Source: Crocinitomicaceae bacterium (GTDB lineage Bacteria > Bacteroidota > Bacteroidia > Flavobacteriales_G > Salibacteraceae). Taken from it: a stretch of DNA of 64,000 nucleotides. Of this stretch, positions 56,365 through 64,000 are shown piece after piece; positions within the stretch are counted from its first letter, which is position 1; the number at the start of each line of letters is the position of its first letter. The stretch lies in assembly GCA_002713215.1 (NCBI GenBank), contig PAVO01000007.1, forward strand, positions 248,001 through 312,000, read 5' to 3'. The position numbers and the translations under genes are program-made. Below the pieces are notes generated by a model. That model saw only the letters and a list, made by a program, of their open reading frames with translations. It searched no databases and was not told where the DNA came from.

Positions 56365-58566
56365 CTAATTTTGGTGTAGCAGTTCAATCAAGTAGCTATT
56401 TCGCTTATGTGAGTTACTGTAGGCTTCTGTAATAACCCTTAGTTCATCCGAACAACCAACTATATGGATCTCAGCCTCAGCTCTGGTAATCGCGGTATAC
56501 AGCCACGCTCTATCAACGATTTTGCCTTTTTGTAGTGCGATAATAATTCTAGGAAACTGCGAACCTTGGGCTTTGTGCAGAGTAATTGTATACCCCAACT
56601 CCATGCAATCAAGCACCGATGACGTAACCTCTACCTTTTCACCAGTATCTAAGGTGACTTCACCATAACTTTCACCTGATGATTCAACGCTGGTTAGCGT
56701 ACCAAGAGAGCCGTTTTGAATACTTTTGTCATAGTGGTTTTGCGTAAATAGGATCGCATCGTTCAATCTAAGATTTTGAAAGAACTTCTCACCGTGCATT
56801 TCGAACTCAAGTCTATTTCCATTGGGGTTTACGGCTTCTTGGGTAAGTTTATTTATCTCAGCAACGAGTGCTTTGGTTGGTGCCATAACACAACTGTTTT
56901 CAGGTGATTGTTGGTATAGCTCACAACAAACTTGAGCGATGTTTGCTTTGTTCGTTTCGTGAAAGTGAATAGCGCCCGTACTCAGTTTCTCAGGCACAAT
57001 GCCTTGATTAATGAGCTTAGAGTATTCGGGAATGCCCGTTGAGCCTTCCTGACGTTTAACAATATCTAACATGGTGTTAGCAATGGCTTTAGATAAAACA
57101 ATATCAGAAAGCACCTTGCCACAACCTATAGGTGGCAACTGGTCTGGGTCGCCAGTAAAAATAATACGAACTGATGGATGAATGTGGTTGACCAAGCGAT
57201 ACATGGTTGGCAAGTCAATCATACTGGCCTCATCGATTACCAGAAGATGCTTTTGTTGCTCTGAGGTTGGTTCTATAGGCTCTTCACGCAATAATTTAGC
57301 GATGGTTGAGGTGATAAAGCCAATTGACTCATGCAAGCGCATAGCGGCTCTGCCACTCAGCGCTACCGCATGTATTCCATACCCCATTTGATGATAGGCT
57401 CGAAGTGCGGTTCTAAGCACTGTCGTTTTTCCTGTTCCAGCTCCGCCAGTGATACAACTTACTGCATTATCTAAACACGTTGTTACTGCTTCAATTTGTT
57501 TCTTGGTTAGCTCGTATGGCAATTCATCAACCGCAGAGCAATATGCAGAATTTGTATATCCGTCATAGAGGTTATTTTGACTGGCTAATGATTTTAGTCG
57601 TTTGGCAACGACATTTTCCATCAACAATTGCGCCGTTGGATGGTAGGTGCCAGTATCGGGGTTTAGGATGTATTGTGCTTTGTCGTGACCAGCTTTAAAC
57701 GCTTCAGTGACTAACTCTTTGTCTTTGAGTAGTTTTGTTAGATAGGGTCGCAAACTTGCTTGTGTTGTATAGGTGTGGCCTTTCTCAATCTCTTTTCGAA
57801 TAGTAGCCTCAAGTGCTGCGCTGAGCCTCTTGGAGTCACAATCTGTGACCTCAAGTTTGAAGTCGCAATTTGCGACCACAAGTTCGACTTGTTCAAACGA
57901 CATCCCGAAACCAATTAAAACATAGGGATTTTGCTTGATGGCTTCAATCGACTCTTCACCGTGATGTTTCAATAAACGCTGTTGGATACTGGCTGGTATC
58001 TTGTGTTTGGTCATCCAGTTACAGTAGGCCAGATTTTTATATTTGGCGTAACCTTCAAATAGCGCATTTATTGAGTCTTCACTCAGGACGCTTCTAAGCC
58101 GCTCTCTTGATTCAGGAGTATCTTTTCTAACTATCGAGTGAAAATCCTTACCTAGTAGCTGCCAGAGCGCCCTGGCTTTACTTTCGCCAATACCTTTGAA
58201 CTCAGCTTCTCTTGCGATAAAGCGAATCAATTGCTCGCCAGTCTCTGGAAGGCTGCATTCGATATGCTCAGGAGATTCGTAGGTATGTTGTTGCATTAAG
58301 AAATCACCCGTTTCCATTTCCTCTACTAAACGAGTGCCTTTAACTGACCAATGCTGCCCCAGTGCTGGTTGTGCAGGGATGGTATCGGGGTCAGCTTTAA
58401 TGGTGACGTAATACTTACCGCTGTTGGTTTGGTATGAGTTTTTTGCCAGTGGCACACCACTGAATATCACCATACTGGTTGAGGTATAAGGGATGCTGGT
58501 GACGCGCATTTGGTCTTGATGTAATTGTGCAACACCTTGTTGCATAGTTGGAGCTTGAGCATTCAT
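56365..58566 (-). CDS. RecD-like ATP-dependent DNA helicase (SF1)
   Basis: The 733-residue protein has an N-terminal part of about 350 residues, then SF1 motifs: CITGGAGTGKTTVLRT (Walker A 374-381), LLVIDEASMID (Asp445-Glu446), FTGDPDQLPPIGCG (motif III), GYTITLHKAQGSQFP (motif V) and YTAITRAEAEIHIVG (motif VI). This is a RecD2-type 5'-3' helicase. Residues 226-245 carry a tandem repeat (VVANCDFK, EVTDCDSK) made by palindromic DNA at 57835-57892. It is the last gene of the element operon, overlapping the upstream gene by 4 nt. It may process DNA ends during recombination; that is inference. Confidence 0.85.
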   Translation of the reverse strand: MNAQAPTMQQGVAQLHQDQMRVTSIPYTSTSMVIFSGVPLAKNSYQTNSGKYYVTIKADPDTIPAQPALGQHWSVKGTRLVEEMETGDFLMQQHTYESPEHIECSLPETGEQLIRFIAREAEFKGIGESKARALWQLLGKDFHSIVRKDTPESRERLRSVLSEDSINALFEGYAKYKNLAYCNWMTKHKIPASIQQRLLKHHGEESIEAIKQNPYVLIGFGMSFEQVELVVANCDFKLEVTDCDSKRLSAALEATIRKEIEKGHTYTTQASLRPYLTKLLKDKELVTEAFKAGHDKAQYILNPDTGTYHPTAQLLMENVVAKRLKSLASQNNLYDGYTNSAYCSAVDELPYELTKKQIEAVTTCLDNAVSCITGGAGTGKTTVLRTALRAYHQMGYGIHAVALSGRAAMRLHESIGFITSTIAKLLREEPIEPTSEQQKHLLVIDEASMIDLPTMYRLVNHIHPSVRIIFTGDPDQLPPIGCGKVLSDIVLSKAIANTMLDIVKRQEGSTGIPEYSKLINQGIVPEKLSTGAIHFHETNKANIAQVCCELYQQSPENSCVMAPTKALVAEINKLTQEAVNPNGNRLEFEMHGEKFFQNLRLNDAILFTQNHYDKSIQNGSLGTLTSVESSGESYGEVTLDTGEKVEVTSSVLDCMELGYTITLHKAQGSQFPRIIIALQKGKIVDRAWLYTAITRAEAEIHIVGCSDELRVITEAYSNSHKRNSYLIELLHQN
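57835..57892. repeat. Three 15-bp palindromes inside the RecD-like gene
   Basis: GTCACA-ATC-TGTGAC (57835-57849), GTCGCA-ATT-TGCGAC (57862-57876) and ACAAGT-TCG-ACTTGT (57878-57892), each 6-3-6. The first two are copies in a 27-bp tandem unit, which the protein shows as VANCDFKL and VTDCDSKR. Confidence 0.7.
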
Positions 58567-59000
58567 CGTGGCATGAACCCCATTTCTGATAGGGTTTCAT
58601 TCAGCTCACCAAAGCGCTCTAGTTTGTTTTCCAGCTCCTTAACCTTGGCTTTCAACTCGATGTTCTCGGCTTCTAATGCAGACACACGTTTTGAATCAAG
58701 CAACTTACGATTAGCTGTGTTGTCGTATTGCTTTGGTTTGTCGGCATCTTTCTTTGCTGATTCGGTCAGTGGCGGCAGAACACCTTTGTCACGCAACCTG
58801 TCTTCTAACGCCTTTAGCGCCTTTCTAAGCGCAGGATTTTGGCTAAGGGCCGACTTACCGCAGCCAATACCTTTTGCCACTTCGATGCGGTTGAGCTTGC
58901 CTTTAAAGGCTATTTGTTTAAAGTCATCATCAGTTTGAGTGGCTTGCCATACTTCGAATGCTTCGAGGTTTTGTTGTGCTTTTTGCTGACCGTTTGCCAT
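58563..59000 (-). CDS. Small coiled-coil protein of the element
   Basis: The 145-residue protein begins MANGQQKAQQNLEAFEVWQA. Its middle part VAKGIGCGKSALSQNPALRKALKALEDRLR looks like a winged-helix or adaptor region, then a long coiled coil (ALEAENIELKAKVKELENKLERF) to residue 135. It is between the GmtX-like gene (overlap 1 nt) and the helicase gene (overlap 4 nt). It may bridge recombinase and DNA, like TnpC/DUF6262 proteins of other multi-integrase systems. Family is not certain. Confidence 0.55.
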   Translation of the reverse strand: MANGQQKAQQNLEAFEVWQATQTDDDFKQIAFKGKLNRIEVAKGIGCGKSALSQNPALRKALKALEDRLRDKGVLPPLTESAKKDADKPKQYDNTANRKLLDSKRVSALEAENIELKAKVKELENKLERFGELNETLSEMGFMPR

Positions 59001-59677
59001 TATTCATCTACCTCGCCCAACAACTTGCGTAGACCTGTTGCAAAACCTCTAGGGAAGATTTCTGTGTTGTACTCCATGTCTTTTACTTGGCCTGCTTGCG
59101 TGGTTTGCCAGTCATGTTTTTCCATACATTCGTCCGAGATGGCGTAGGCTAAGGCTTTCTTCTCAGATTCGGTCAAGATGCCAGATAATGAAGGTAACAC
59201 TTCAACACTCGGCTCTGCGCTTGTATCAAACTGACGAACAGGGCGTTTATCAATGGTGATATTCGCGTGTTGTTTAAGCAGATTAACCTCTTTGCGGTAA
59301 CGATTTCGCTCTGCAATGATTTGACCAAATAACGCACGTACCGCAGGGTCAGGAATACGCTCCAGTAGTTTATTGTCCTGTGGAACAGACTTAGAGCGAG
59401 AGGTAGGCGATAACGGCTTTTTGGTAGTTGTTTTGCACCTTGCTGCCCACGCTTCAATCAAGGTGCGGTAGTGCTTGTTTTTCGTCGCTCGTAATGCTTC
59501 GTAACCTGGGCCACCTTCCGCTGCTGATACTCGCCCCATTTGTGTAATGGAAAAGTCACGTTGACCTGATTCTGCGTAGGTTTTCAGGATGTCGTTAAGC
59601 TTATCTAGGTTCTTTTGGGTTCTTGGCACTTTACCGTCTTTTAAGTCAGCCAAGATCACATCAATATTAATGTCCAT
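59000..59677 (-). CDS. GmtX-like accessory protein
   Basis: The 225-residue protein starts MDINIDVILADLKDGKVPRTQKNLDKL and has an N-terminal helical region similar to small transposase subunits, with KTTTKKPLSPTSRSKS in the middle. It holds no catalytic motif. It overlaps its neighbours by 1 nt on both sides, so the operon is translationally coupled. By order and size I assign it as the third trio protein, from memory of published GMT systems. The family call should be checked. Confidence 0.5.
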   Translation of the reverse strand: MDINIDVILADLKDGKVPRTQKNLDKLNDILKTYAESGQRDFSITQMGRVSAAEGGPGYEALRATKNKHYRTLIEAWAARCKTTTKKPLSPTSRSKSVPQDNKLLERIPDPAVRALFGQIIAERNRYRKEVNLLKQHANITIDKRPVRQFDTSAEPSVEVLPSLSGILTESEKKALAYAISDECMEKHDWQTTQAGQVKDMEYNTEIFPRGFATGLRKLLGEVDE

Positions 59678-62322
59678 TAACCCTCCAATAGCGCAGGTTG
59701 GGTGAGATTTTCTAGGTGCAATGCTTTATCAGTGAGCGCACTCATACCTGCACTAAATAGTTTGTTTTCTTCAAGGTACTCACCTGCCTCAATGTAGTTG
59801 GCGACTTTGCGGTAGCCCTCCAGTTTATCATCAGGGTCGGCTATCTTTGCCATTTGGCGTAGCATGGCATTAGCAGCGATAAGTTGTTGTTTTTCGTCCA
59901 TTTCCAAGAAGATTGGCTCAAAGCCTTTTTTCATAAGCACTCGGCTCAATTGCATGGAGCGTTTTTGAATGGCAGGAGTTTTACGCAATTCATCCTGCAA
60001 GTCGGGGTAGAATTCAGCATCGTCACACAATAACGACAGGTGCAGTAATTCAGAGTCGGTTTCAACGAATTTTAAGGCGTAACTGACATCCTGCTCGGCA
60101 CCGACGGCAATCAGCTTATCCTTGGTGTCATCATCAGTTCTGGCCTCTTCAACACGAATGATTTTTTGGATCAATTCAAAACAGGCAATCCAGTCTTTGG
60201 CATATTCGTCCGCTTCGACTTGCTGCTTCTCATAACGGCGCTGTAATGCTTGTAGCTCACTGTACTTGGTAAAGGGGTTGCCTTGCTCTTCACAAAAGAA
60301 TTGCTCGTCCTTCAGCGTTTCTAGCTCACCTTCAACTTCAACAGACAGGTTAGCGGCTTGATGCGCTTTGTAACTGAGTTGATTGAAGTGTGCATTGAGC
60401 GCAGGCAGGTAACGTGCTTCAGTAATAAACCAGCGGCAACGGATGCAATTTTCAGGGCCATGCGGTACGCTGCTATAAATACGGTTTTGCGCTACCTTTG
60501 CATCTTTAACCAACTCACCGCCGTTCCAACAACCGCCAACCGTACTAACTTCATCGGATCTCACGGTGTTGCCACCGACTAAGCAAACACCTGTAGCACG
60601 TTCTTCCCAACCTATTGGGTTTCGATTCACCAGAGCTGCTTGAATACTGTCTTCCTTGTGGTACACCATCTTGCATTGGATTTGCTCCATTGAAGCGTCT
60701 TTTAGGAAGTTGCGTACCGATTGCTTGGATTGATCTTCTAGCTGAGTCTCCGCTTCATCCATTTTTTCGGCCATCACGGATGGGGTGATTTTGTTGTAGT
60801 AGATGGTCATCAACAGGCGGGTATGACCTGCCAACAGCTTAGATATAACAGGCAGTGGCAGTTGTGTATCTATCGTATACGCAGTGATGAGTGAGACTCG
60901 CAAACTGTGCAGCGGAAATGGTGTTGCGCTCTTAGCGGATGTTGACGTACCTTCTGGGTAATCCACAACTAGTTTTAAACGTTCGCCATTATCAAGGGTA
61001 TCGCCTTGTTCTGCGAGTTTGTTTTCAAGTTCCAGCAAAAGTTGATACCAGAAAGAATCTGTTGACTGGTATCGAATTGGTTTGTGTTTATCCTTTCCTT
61101 TTGCCGATGCGTCACGAAACAGAAAGGCAGTCTCACCCATGCTTTCTAGCTGCTTATCCGATTTCTTCTTACGAGTGTGCTTTGCCAGCAATGTGGTACA
61201 GTCAGTTGGTGAGTCGATTGGATTATATTTTTCCTGCCAGTTGCGCAATTTTTCCAGCCAATACAACACCTCCTCGTTTTGCCAAGGAATAATGTAGCCA
61301 CGCTCTACCTCATCTTTATTCTGGTCAGCCGTCTTGTTGGTGTTGATGTAAAGACCTGTTGAATGTTGACCTGTCATAGTGTCGTGAATGCGGCGGAAGA
61401 TGCCTTTTCCGAATGGGCGCGTTTCACTGCCAAGTGCGAAGTCATGTTTGGTGTTAAGTAACCATTGACCTTGCTCATAGCGCCATGTGTCCGCCTCACC
61501 ACTATCCAACATGCGCACCTGATAGGTACGTAGTGGCAAGTGCAACTTCATGAAAATAACCATCGCTCGAACAGGTGACCAGATTTGATGAAGAGTGATT
61601 TCCTTGTTGTTTTGCTTCACTTCTATGGTGCGCCACACGCAATCAGGGTCGGATTTGTCAATCAGTTCAGGCTCGACCTCAAACCAGTCGCCACCACTTT
61701 GCCGCTGCGCCCATGTCCAGTGTTTGAAATGGCGGTAGTGGCATGCAGGCAGTAAGGTTTCTTCATCTTTTAGGTCTGTCTCGATGACCGCTAGCTCTGC
61801 TTTATCAGGCAACGAGCAGAGAATTTGACGCAAGTCCTGAATGTAGCGATACGGTAAAGGATTGCGCACAGTTTCTGTTGCGCTTCCTTGAATTTTGATT
61901 TTGCTAAGCGGGTTTTGAACCAATGGCACAAGGTTGCCATTGTCATCTTCTTCCGAGAACACCGTTTCGATAACGAAGTCGATGAAGTCATAGGGGTAAT
62001 TCACTCCTGTTCGAACTTTTTCAGGACTGTTGGCAGTTTTTCTTATAGTTTTTTCTAGTTCCTCACTAGAGCATTTATGCCCATTGTAACCATTAAAAAA
62101 CAACGACAGATCACCAATTGCATAAGGTGCGCATATAGCAAGATAAGATTCGAAGAAACGGCTTAAAGCTAATTGTTTATGGTCAACCCCTACCTTTTGT
62201 TTGCTCATCCACTCTGAAACTAATTCTTGCCATTGTCTCCACTCTACGCCAAGTGTTATGAGCATCCAAGAGAAGGTTAGATCCGATGATCGTCCATCAT
62301 TTTTTTTGCGTATTCCCGCCAT
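59677..62322 (-). CDS. Large tyrosine recombinase, GmtZ-like
   Basis: The 881-residue protein has tyrosine-recombinase catalytic marks in a wide spacing: LPLRTYQVRML (Arg265), LHSLRVSLITAY (His472, Arg475), LAGHTRLLMTIYY (His500, Tyr508 or 509). A Cys-rich stretch follows (CLVGGNTV near 580, then NCIRCRW near 625), perhaps zinc-binding. Two recombinases in one operon fit gamma-mobile-trio systems, in which this would be GmtZ. It overlaps gmtY and the X-like gene by 1 nt each. Confidence 0.6.
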   Translation of the reverse strand: MAGIRKKNDGRSSDLTFSWMLITLGVEWRQWQELVSEWMSKQKVGVDHKQLALSRFFESYLAICAPYAIGDLSLFFNGYNGHKCSSEELEKTIRKTANSPEKVRTGVNYPYDFIDFVIETVFSEEDDNGNLVPLVQNPLSKIKIQGSATETVRNPLPYRYIQDLRQILCSLPDKAELAVIETDLKDEETLLPACHYRHFKHWTWAQRQSGGDWFEVEPELIDKSDPDCVWRTIEVKQNNKEITLHQIWSPVRAMVIFMKLHLPLRTYQVRMLDSGEADTWRYEQGQWLLNTKHDFALGSETRPFGKGIFRRIHDTMTGQHSTGLYINTNKTADQNKDEVERGYIIPWQNEEVLYWLEKLRNWQEKYNPIDSPTDCTTLLAKHTRKKKSDKQLESMGETAFLFRDASAKGKDKHKPIRYQSTDSFWYQLLLELENKLAEQGDTLDNGERLKLVVDYPEGTSTSAKSATPFPLHSLRVSLITAYTIDTQLPLPVISKLLAGHTRLLMTIYYNKITPSVMAEKMDEAETQLEDQSKQSVRNFLKDASMEQIQCKMVYHKEDSIQAALVNRNPIGWEERATGVCLVGGNTVRSDEVSTVGGCWNGGELVKDAKVAQNRIYSSVPHGPENCIRCRWFITEARYLPALNAHFNQLSYKAHQAANLSVEVEGELETLKDEQFFCEEQGNPFTKYSELQALQRRYEKQQVEADEYAKDWIACFELIQKIIRVEEARTDDDTKDKLIAVGAEQDVSYALKFVETDSELLHLSLLCDDAEFYPDLQDELRKTPAIQKRSMQLSRVLMKKGFEPIFLEMDEKQQLIAANAMLRQMAKIADPDDKLEGYRKVANYIEAGEYLEENKLFSAGMSALTDKALHLENLTQPALLEG

Positions 62323-63800
62323 TACTTACCTCTCAATTTTGGATGTTTACCTGTGAAGTAGCCCTGTGGGTCAATATCGTCAAAGCCGTGCTCGACCAGT
62401 TCTTTCCAGTCGAGTGCTTTAACTTTGGATTCAGGGTTTGCCAGTTGTAGTGTGGCTTTATTAAGTTCGTCAGAGATTTCTTGCTGCCCTTTTCCAGTAT
62501 AGGGAACCTGAGAATCCAGCGATTTGTGGTGCATACAGCGAAGTATCACCAACGGATTCAGTCCTGCACGCTCTAATCGTCGGCCGTAACTATGTCGATG
62601 ACCGTGAGGGTCTAGTCCTTCAGCTTTGTTTGGCTCTAAGCCAATGCGCCTTAGTCCTGCCGCATAGCTTTGATGAAAAGCGTTGAGCGTGTATGGGTTC
62701 CCAAAGGCGCTGTGATGGAATGAAACAAAAGCATACGGGTGGTGGCAATCAATGCTCGCTCGATACTTCTGGTAGTTCTTCCACAAAGACATGAATACCT
62801 TGCCATAGTCGGTTGGAAACCACTGAACCTGTATGTAGCTATCTTTATTGTCAACGACTCTTCCTTTCCAGCCAACATGTGCTGTACCTTTCATGCGTAT
62901 ACGTGGTATACGAGCGTATTCTTCTTTTAAATAGGCTTCTCTGGTCTTTGTGCCTGAGCGACTGCGCCAACCGTCAGGTGCTTTGCCATCGACTTCTTTG
63001 TAAATTCGAACCACCGCTTTTTCGGGGTCATACGGGTCTTCAAATACGTCTGTCACCCAAAGTAATGCGGCTTCACTTTCACGTAACCCCCCACCGTGCA
63101 TGAGCAGCAGGATTAACTTATCTCTGAGTGCCACACGCGGATCTTTTGCGCCACCAATACCTTCCTTGAAGAAAGTCTCCCAATGTTTATCAGGAAAGGC
63201 GATAGCATCATCTTCTGTTTTGGTTAAGGGAGTGCGTCCTTTAATCGTGCGAGCTTTACGGATAGTTTTATTAACGGTTTTATCTTCGATATGACCAAGG
63301 AAGTCATTTTGATTTTTACGATACCAAGCGGCGTAGTTAAGGCGTTGCTCATGAGGCGTGGCGTCACGCAAAGGATTCATAGGCTCTGTATCTTGCTTGT
63401 TAGCCAGCCAATCTGTAAATGCCGTTAATCGATGAATATGCTTATTGACGTTTTCAGTTGAGCTTGGTACCCAATATAAACCAGAAGGGTCTAGGCCATC
63501 TTCACCAATGGTTCCTGTGTAAAGACGCTTAGCAAAGGTTTGGAATAGCATTTTAGGTTCTTCAAATAATCCTTTGTTGGCTTCCATGTAATCCAAGAGC
63601 AAAGAAGTGGCTTGTATAAAACCATTCATTAAAGCATTACTAGCACCATCAGCTTCCATCTTTAGCAAGTAATCGGTAACTGAAGCAACTTCACCTTGTT
63701 CGGTGATCAAGATGGGAAGCTGACTTTTAATGCCTGTATTGTCTTCTACGATGGTTGCCTTTACTTTAACCGATGACAAGTTGCATTCCTTTATACACAT
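62322..63800 (-). CDS. Tyrosine recombinase, GmtY-like
   Basis: The 492-residue protein carries GGLRESEAALLW (Arg240), DPHGHRHSYGRRL (His399-x-x-Arg402), RCMHHKSLDSQ (His425) and VPYTG (Tyr434), a complete tyrosine-recombinase active site. The start could be ATG at 63800 or a TTG at 63779 with AAGGA 7 nt upstream; the TTG has the better ribosome site. It is the first gene of the operon, close to the right end. It should cut and join the element ends. Family assignment as GmtY is by order and size. Confidence 0.65.
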   Translation of the reverse strand: MCIKECNLSSVKVKATIVEDNTGIKSQLPILITEQGEVASVTDYLLKMEADGASNALMNGFIQATSLLLDYMEANKGLFEEPKMLFQTFAKRLYTGTIGEDGLDPSGLYWVPSSTENVNKHIHRLTAFTDWLANKQDTEPMNPLRDATPHEQRLNYAAWYRKNQNDFLGHIEDKTVNKTIRKARTIKGRTPLTKTEDDAIAFPDKHWETFFKEGIGGAKDPRVALRDKLILLLMHGGGLRESEAALLWVTDVFEDPYDPEKAVVRIYKEVDGKAPDGWRSRSGTKTREAYLKEEYARIPRIRMKGTAHVGWKGRVVDNKDSYIQVQWFPTDYGKVFMSLWKNYQKYRASIDCHHPYAFVSFHHSAFGNPYTLNAFHQSYAAGLRRIGLEPNKAEGLDPHGHRHSYGRRLERAGLNPLVILRCMHHKSLDSQVPYTGKGQQEISDELNKATLQLANPESKVKALDWKELVEHGFDDIDPQGYFTGKHPKLRGK

Positions 63801-63885
63801 TAAACATATAATACACTATATTTACAAAAGGCGTTATGTCAAATAAAAAGGCAGATTTCTCTGCCTTTATACACATTATACATAG
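63787..63885. repeat. Direct repeat pair upstream of the GmtY-like gene
   Basis: CCTTTATACACATTAAACATA occurs near 63787 and CCTTTATACACATTATACATA near 63864, so about 19 of 21 bases match and the copies are 77 bp apart. The terminator at 63845-63869 overlaps the second copy's start. They may be binding sites for the recombinase or a repressor of the operon. Confidence 0.5.
63845..63869. terminator. Bidirectional stem-loop between GmtY-like gene and right end
   Basis: AAAGGCAGA and TCTGCCTTT (9 bp) around TTTC, with A and T on the two sides. Together with 56142-56178 it insulates both ends of the element. Confidence 0.75.
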
Positions 63886-63893
63886 TTTAAGAT

Positions 63894-63917
63894 ACTATAT
63901 ATAACAACATGTGCGGC
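63894..63917 (-). repeat. Right terminal inverted repeat of the element
   Basis: ACTATATA, then TAA, then CAACATGTGCGGC. It is the inverted copy of 56048-56071. Confidence 0.8.
63901..63909 (+). repeat. ATAACAACA direct repeat, right copy
   Basis: It is identical to 56038-56046 and overlaps the right terminal inverted repeat by 5 bp. Confidence 0.45.
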
Positions 63918-63958
63918 TTTTTAATATTCGCACTATGATAATTTATACTGGATCATCA

Positions 63959-63992
63959 TTGGTCAATATGCTTTTATATTGGCCGTGACCAA
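63959..63992. repeat. Nested inverted repeat outside the right end
   Basis: TTGGTCA pairs with TGACCAA (7 bp), and inside it CAATAT pairs with ATATTG. It is beyond the element end; the gene it serves lies outside the window. Confidence 0.45.
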
Positions 63993-64000
63993 ATGAAATA

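Larger units (their letters stand above)
56048..63917. mobile_element. Compact integrative element (gamma-mobile-trio-like) with inverted termini
   Basis: The element runs from GCCGCACATGTTG (56048-56060) to its reverse complement CAACATGTGCGGC (63905-63917). Beyond this core the inner bases also match: after a 3-nt mismatch both ends read TATATAGT, so 21 of 24 positions pair. A 9-bp direct repeat ATAACAACA lies at 56038-56046 and 63901-63909. Inside lie one leftward operon of two tyrosine recombinases, two accessory genes and a RecD-like helicase, with terminators near both ends. The gene order fits my memory of gmtY-gmtZ-gmtX. No obvious cargo is present. Confidence 0.65.

Noticed and set aside
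1..64000. tRNA or rRNA genes
   Set aside because: I saw no cloverleaf or rRNA-like stretch; the integrative element does not sit at a visible tRNA gene.

Overview
The window looks like chromosomal DNA of a marine-type gammaproteobacterium with GC in the low-to-mid 40s by eye. Roughly 1-40 kb is a large exopolysaccharide (EPS) locus of the exosortase A (XrtA/PEP-CTERM) type. It carries a TIGR03013-like glycosyltransferase (cut by the left edge), a chain-length determinant, a tyrosine-kinase-like ATPase, an amidotransferase, several glycosyltransferases, two acyltransferases, the PrsK/PrsR two-component pair, a polysaccharide deacetylase, an export lipoprotein, an outer-membrane barrel, FemAB/CelD-type acyltransferases, nucleotide-sugar epimerases and WecB/WecC. 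The exosortase gene itself is not in the window. One protein ends in a PEP-CTERM-like tail (28469-29140) and another in a GlyGly-CTERM-like tail (22722-24890), so two C-terminal sorting systems are implied.

Layout: (i) 1-5031, EPS initiation, polymer-length control and glmS. (ii) 5056-5432, a 377-bp Tn7-like mini-element exactly at the glmS attachment site, with TGT/ACA ends, repeated TnsB-like sites and a 5-bp duplication. (iii) 5586-15389, two SpoIIAA-like paralogues, then an amidotransferase/glycosyltransferase/acyltransferase/prsK/prsR operon. (iv) 15527-29140, export, deacetylation, FemAB, a TOPRIM protein, a secreted nuclease and the sorted surface proteins. (v) 29197-40548, sugar-nucleotide enzymes (UDP-glucuronate-type epimerase, galE, wecB, wecC), phoH, an asparagine-synthase-like protein and an EAL/HDOD protein. 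(vi) 41031-56041, mixed genes: uppP, a PagP-like barrel, a GHKL ATPase fused to a zinc-protease-like domain, two nuclease-like proteins and several unknown secreted or cytoplasmic proteins. (vii) 56048-63917, a compact integrative element bounded by inverted repeats. It carries two tyrosine recombinases, two small accessory proteins and a RecD-like helicase, an arrangement that matches what I remember of gamma-mobile-trio (GmtY/GmtZ/GmtX) elements.

How it fits together: GlmS makes glucosamine-6-phosphate, the feedstock of UDP-GlcNAc. WecB/WecC turn UDP-GlcNAc into UDP-ManNAc uronic acid. Epimerases supply further sugars, glycosyltransferases and acyltransferases build and decorate the repeat unit, UppP recycles undecaprenyl carrier, and the chain-length, export and barrel proteins move polymer out. 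PrsK/PrsR (sigma-54 type) probably control surface-protein genes; a 22-bp perfect palindrome and a sigma-54-like motif stand upstream of the PEP-CTERM-like gene.

The most striking window-wide pattern is that many start codons are preceded by a small hairpin that displays AAGGA (the ribosome-binding site) in its loop, closed by stems whose bases change but still pair (ATTAC/GTAAT, AATAC/GTATT, GTTTAC/GTAAAC, CTAC/GTAG, ACACC/GGTGT, TTGC/GCAA). This is the form of a CsrA/RsmA binding site (published consensus RUACARGGAUGU). I therefore infer that most of the EPS cluster and several accessory genes are under CsrA-type translational control.
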